The notes beneath the pieces are model-generated. The model was not told the origin of the DNA and searched no databases. It saw only the letters and a program-made list of their open reading frames with translations. 64,000 bases of DNA from Streptomyces subrutilus. GTDB lineage: Bacteria > Actinomycetota > Actinomycetes > Streptomycetales > Streptomycetaceae. The stretch covers positions 5,312,001 to 5,376,000 of the forward strand of contig NZ_CP023701.1 in assembly GCF_008704535.1 (NCBI RefSeq). Reading direction: 5' to 3'. Shown piece after piece: positions 62,324 through 64,000 of this stretch; the first letter of the stretch is position 1; each line of letters starts with the position of its first letter. Position numbers and translations under genes: made by a program.

Positions 62324-63124
62324 TCAGCCGCGCACGCCGCACAGGTGCAGCAGCGCGGCGACGCCCCGGTAGGGGTCGGTGCGCCCGGCGCGGTCCTCGG
62401 CGGCCAGCAGCCGCTCCAGCTCCTCGTCGGGCGGGAGGTGCTCGCCGGCCTCGGTGCCGTCGGTGAAGACGCGCACCCCGTACCAGGCCTGCAGCGGGGC
62501 ACCGATCCCGGAGAGCGTGGCCGTCAGGCCGGCCAGCCGGTCGGCGCGGACCTCCAGGCCCAGCCGGTTCGTGTAGGCGACCCCGTCGAAGGCGGCCACC
62601 GCCCCGTCCCAGTCGCCGTCCAGCCCCGGCCGCATGGCCAGCGCGTCGCCGTTGCGCACCAGCAGGGACAGCAGCCCGCCGGGGGCCAGCATCCGGGCCA
62701 GCCCGGCGAGCATGGCGTCGGGCTCGGGCACGTACATCAGCACCCCGTGGCACAGCACCACGTCGAAACTGCCCGGGAGGAAGTGCGCTCCGGTCTCGCG
62801 GCCGTCGCCCTCCATGAGGCGGACCCGGTCGCGGATCCCCGGGGGCTCGGCCTCCAGGGCCTCGCGGGCGACGGCGAGCATGCCGGCGTCCTGCTCCAGA
62901 CCCGTCACCTTGTGCCCGGCGCGGGCCAGGCGCAGCGCCTGCGTGCCCTGCCCCATGCCCACGTCGAGGACGCGCAGCCGCTGTCCGACCGGGAAGCGGT
63001 GCGCGATCTGCTCGTCCACCTGCCGGCCGACGAGCTCCTGGCGGACGGCGTTGCGCAGTCCGCCCAGACCTTCGAGCCAGACCCGGGCACCACCCGAGAA
63101 ACCTTCTCCCGGCCCCCCGGGCAC
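62324..63124 (-). CDS. SAM-dependent methyltransferase
   Basis: A 266-residue class I methyltransferase. The SAM motif VLDVGMGQGTQALRLARAGH is clear, with GLEQDAGMLAVAREAL, a Asp/Glu motif II and VVLCHGVLMYVPEP, and LLSLLVRNGDALAMRPGL. It resembles the CmoA/SmtA-like actinobacterial family. GTG 63124 is favoured; the 8-nt gap to the DUF3043 gene suggests one operon. Confidence 0.85.
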   Translation of the reverse strand: MPGGPGEGFSGGARVWLEGLGGLRNAVRQELVGRQVDEQIAHRFPVGQRLRVLDVGMGQGTQALRLARAGHKVTGLEQDAGMLAVAREALEAEPPGIRDRVRLMEGDGRETGAHFLPGSFDVVLCHGVLMYVPEPDAMLAGLARMLAPGGLLSLLVRNGDALAMRPGLDGDWDGAVAAFDGVAYTNRLGLEVRADRLAGLTATLSGIGAPLQAWYGVRVFTDGTEAGEHLPPDEELERLLAAEDRAGRTDPYRGVAALLHLCGVRG

Positions 63125-63132
63125 CCCTCGGC

Positions 63133-63732
63133 TCAGGGCCGTTCCCCGCGCTTGACCTGCGGCTTCGGCAGACGGAGCCGGCGCATCTGGAGGGTGCGCA
63201 TCAGGCCGTAGGCGATGGCGCCGCGGCGCGGCTCGTCCGGGTGGCGCTGCACGAGCGCCTTGCGGAGGCGGAAGACGAGGCCGACGGAGTCGAGGATGAT
63301 CAGCGCGATCACACCGAGCCACAGCAGCAGCGCGATGTTCTGGATCGAGGGGACCCGCACCATGCTCAGCACCAGGATGATCACGGCCAGCGGCAGGAAC
63401 ATCTCGGCGACGGAGAAGCGGGAGTCCACGTAGTCGCGCACGAAACGGCGGACCGGGCCCTTGTCACGGGCGGGCAGGTACCGCTCGTCGCCGTTGGCCA
63501 GCGCCTCGCGCTGCTTGGCCATCTCGACGCGACGGCGCTCACGGTTTCGCTTGGCATCCTCCTTGCGATTGCCGGTCGAGGCCACCACGGCCTTGCGCTG
63601 CGACTGGGCCACAGCACGCTTCGGCGTAGGGCGGCCCTTCGGGGCCTGCGGGTCACGGGGCTGCGAGAGGTCGGCGCTCACCTTGTCGGTGGCGGCGGCC
63701 TTCTCTTCCTTGGAGGAGCGGCTACCAAACAC
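63133..63732 (-). CDS. DUF3043 membrane protein
   Basis: A 199-residue actinobacterial protein: a basic, Lys/Ala-rich N-terminus (SKEEKAAATDKV, RNRERRRVEMAKQREALANG), two membrane helices (FLPLAVIILVLSMV and IALLLWLGVIALIILDSVGLVF) and a basic tail. Function unknown. GTG 63732 is chosen because TACGCT lies just upstream, leaving a short or no leader. Confidence 0.88.
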   Translation of the reverse strand: MFGSRSSKEEKAAATDKVSADLSQPRDPQAPKGRPTPKRAVAQSQRKAVVASTGNRKEDAKRNRERRRVEMAKQREALANGDERYLPARDKGPVRRFVRDYVDSRFSVAEMFLPLAVIILVLSMVRVPSIQNIALLLWLGVIALIILDSVGLVFRLRKALVQRHPDEPRRGAIAYGLMRTLQMRRLRLPKPQVKRGERP

Positions 63733-63746
63733 AAAACCCAAGCGTA

Positions 63747-64000
63747 CGTGGTTGCGGGCATGGGCCCCACCCCGGCGGGGAACGATCCGGCAACGGCGGG
63801 CGTCTTCCCCCTTGCACGGCCGTGCGGTGGGCCCGCCCTCCTGGGGTCACCTACTCCCTACGCCTGACACGGCGGAGGCGTAGTCGTCCTGGAGGAGGAG
63901 CGCATCCGTACTCGAACAGTGCGGTAATGGAGACAGGGCCCGTACTGTGGGTCTTGTTGGTGACCTGGAGCACAGTCCGTCCAGTCCGTCTAGAAGGGGG
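63747..64000. other. Upstream region at the window end
   Basis: About 250 bp upstream of the DUF3043 gene. An 8-bp stem (63858-63865 with 63876-63883) is weak. TACTGT (63943-63948) is a candidate -10 for a plus-strand gene beyond the window. No gene is seen. Confidence 0.35.

Overview
The window is chromosomal DNA of a Streptomyces-like actinomycete. GC is very high with strong third-position GC bias, GTG starts are frequent, leaderless promoters recur (a TANNNT-type -10 about 6 nt before the start codon), and the gene content is typical of the genus: type I and type II glutamine synthetases with GlnR sites, a homodimeric pyruvate dehydrogenase E1, an E2 with two lipoyl domains, SpoIIE-type phosphatase, and many TetR/LacI/GntR regulators. 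From memory, the order resembles the core chromosome around the glnII-lipA-glnA-aceE-sucB-lpd genes of S. coelicolor; I could not check this. I see no rRNA, tRNA, CRISPR, insertion sequence, prophage or attachment site.

Region 1 (1-11.5 kb) handles alpha-glucan use: the end of malF, malG, an alpha-glucosidase, a LacI-family regulator overlapping the glucosidase, a gene-less GC-rich repeat region, then a secreted alpha-amylase behind a promoter full of CTTGCAG/CTGCAA repeats, and a 1790-residue secreted amylase-pullulanase. Region 2 (11.5-21 kb) holds a GNAT enzyme, a TetR regulator with a ferredoxin-reductase/metal-hydrolase pair, a sigma-like membrane protein, a tyrosine phosphatase preceded by ten 7-bp tandem repeats, a rhomboid-like protein, and a His/Met-rich membrane protein paired with a PepSY protein.

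Region 3 (21-39.5 kb) is the nitrogen and lipoate core. It has an orphan winged-helix regulator with a small ORF upstream, glnII with a GlnR site, an oxidoreductase, an ArsC-like protein with an unusual extension, a PP2C phosphatase, a VIT transporter, an epimerase, an FAD oxidoreductase, a TPR regulator, lipB, lipA, DUF4191 and RDD proteins, glnA with a GlnR site, a small secreted protein, a TetR/SDR pair and a DUF4240 protein. Region 4 (39.5-48.4 kb, minus strand) is the 2-oxoacid dehydrogenase block: aceE with a palindrome over its promoter, a GntR regulator, sucB, lpdA and pepA. The lipoate genes feed the E2 protein, and the glutamine synthetases sit at the same 2-oxoglutarate/glutamate node.

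Region 5 (48.7-55.5 kb) is the most interesting part: a five-gene same-strand cluster encoding a secreted Agd3-like polysaccharide deacetylase, a PelF-like glycosyltransferase, a large polytopic membrane protein, a spherulin-4-like protein and a GH114-type lipoprotein. The hydrolase and deacetylase families match those of the Aspergillus galactosaminogalactan system and the PelF family that of bacterial Pel, so I propose an actinobacterial galactosamine-polymer locus. Region 6 (55.5-64 kb) has an orphan histidine kinase, a second rhomboid-like protein coupled to an MprF-like transferase, cobT, a metallo-beta-lactamase/CobU fusion, a small protein, a methyltransferase and a DUF3043 membrane protein.
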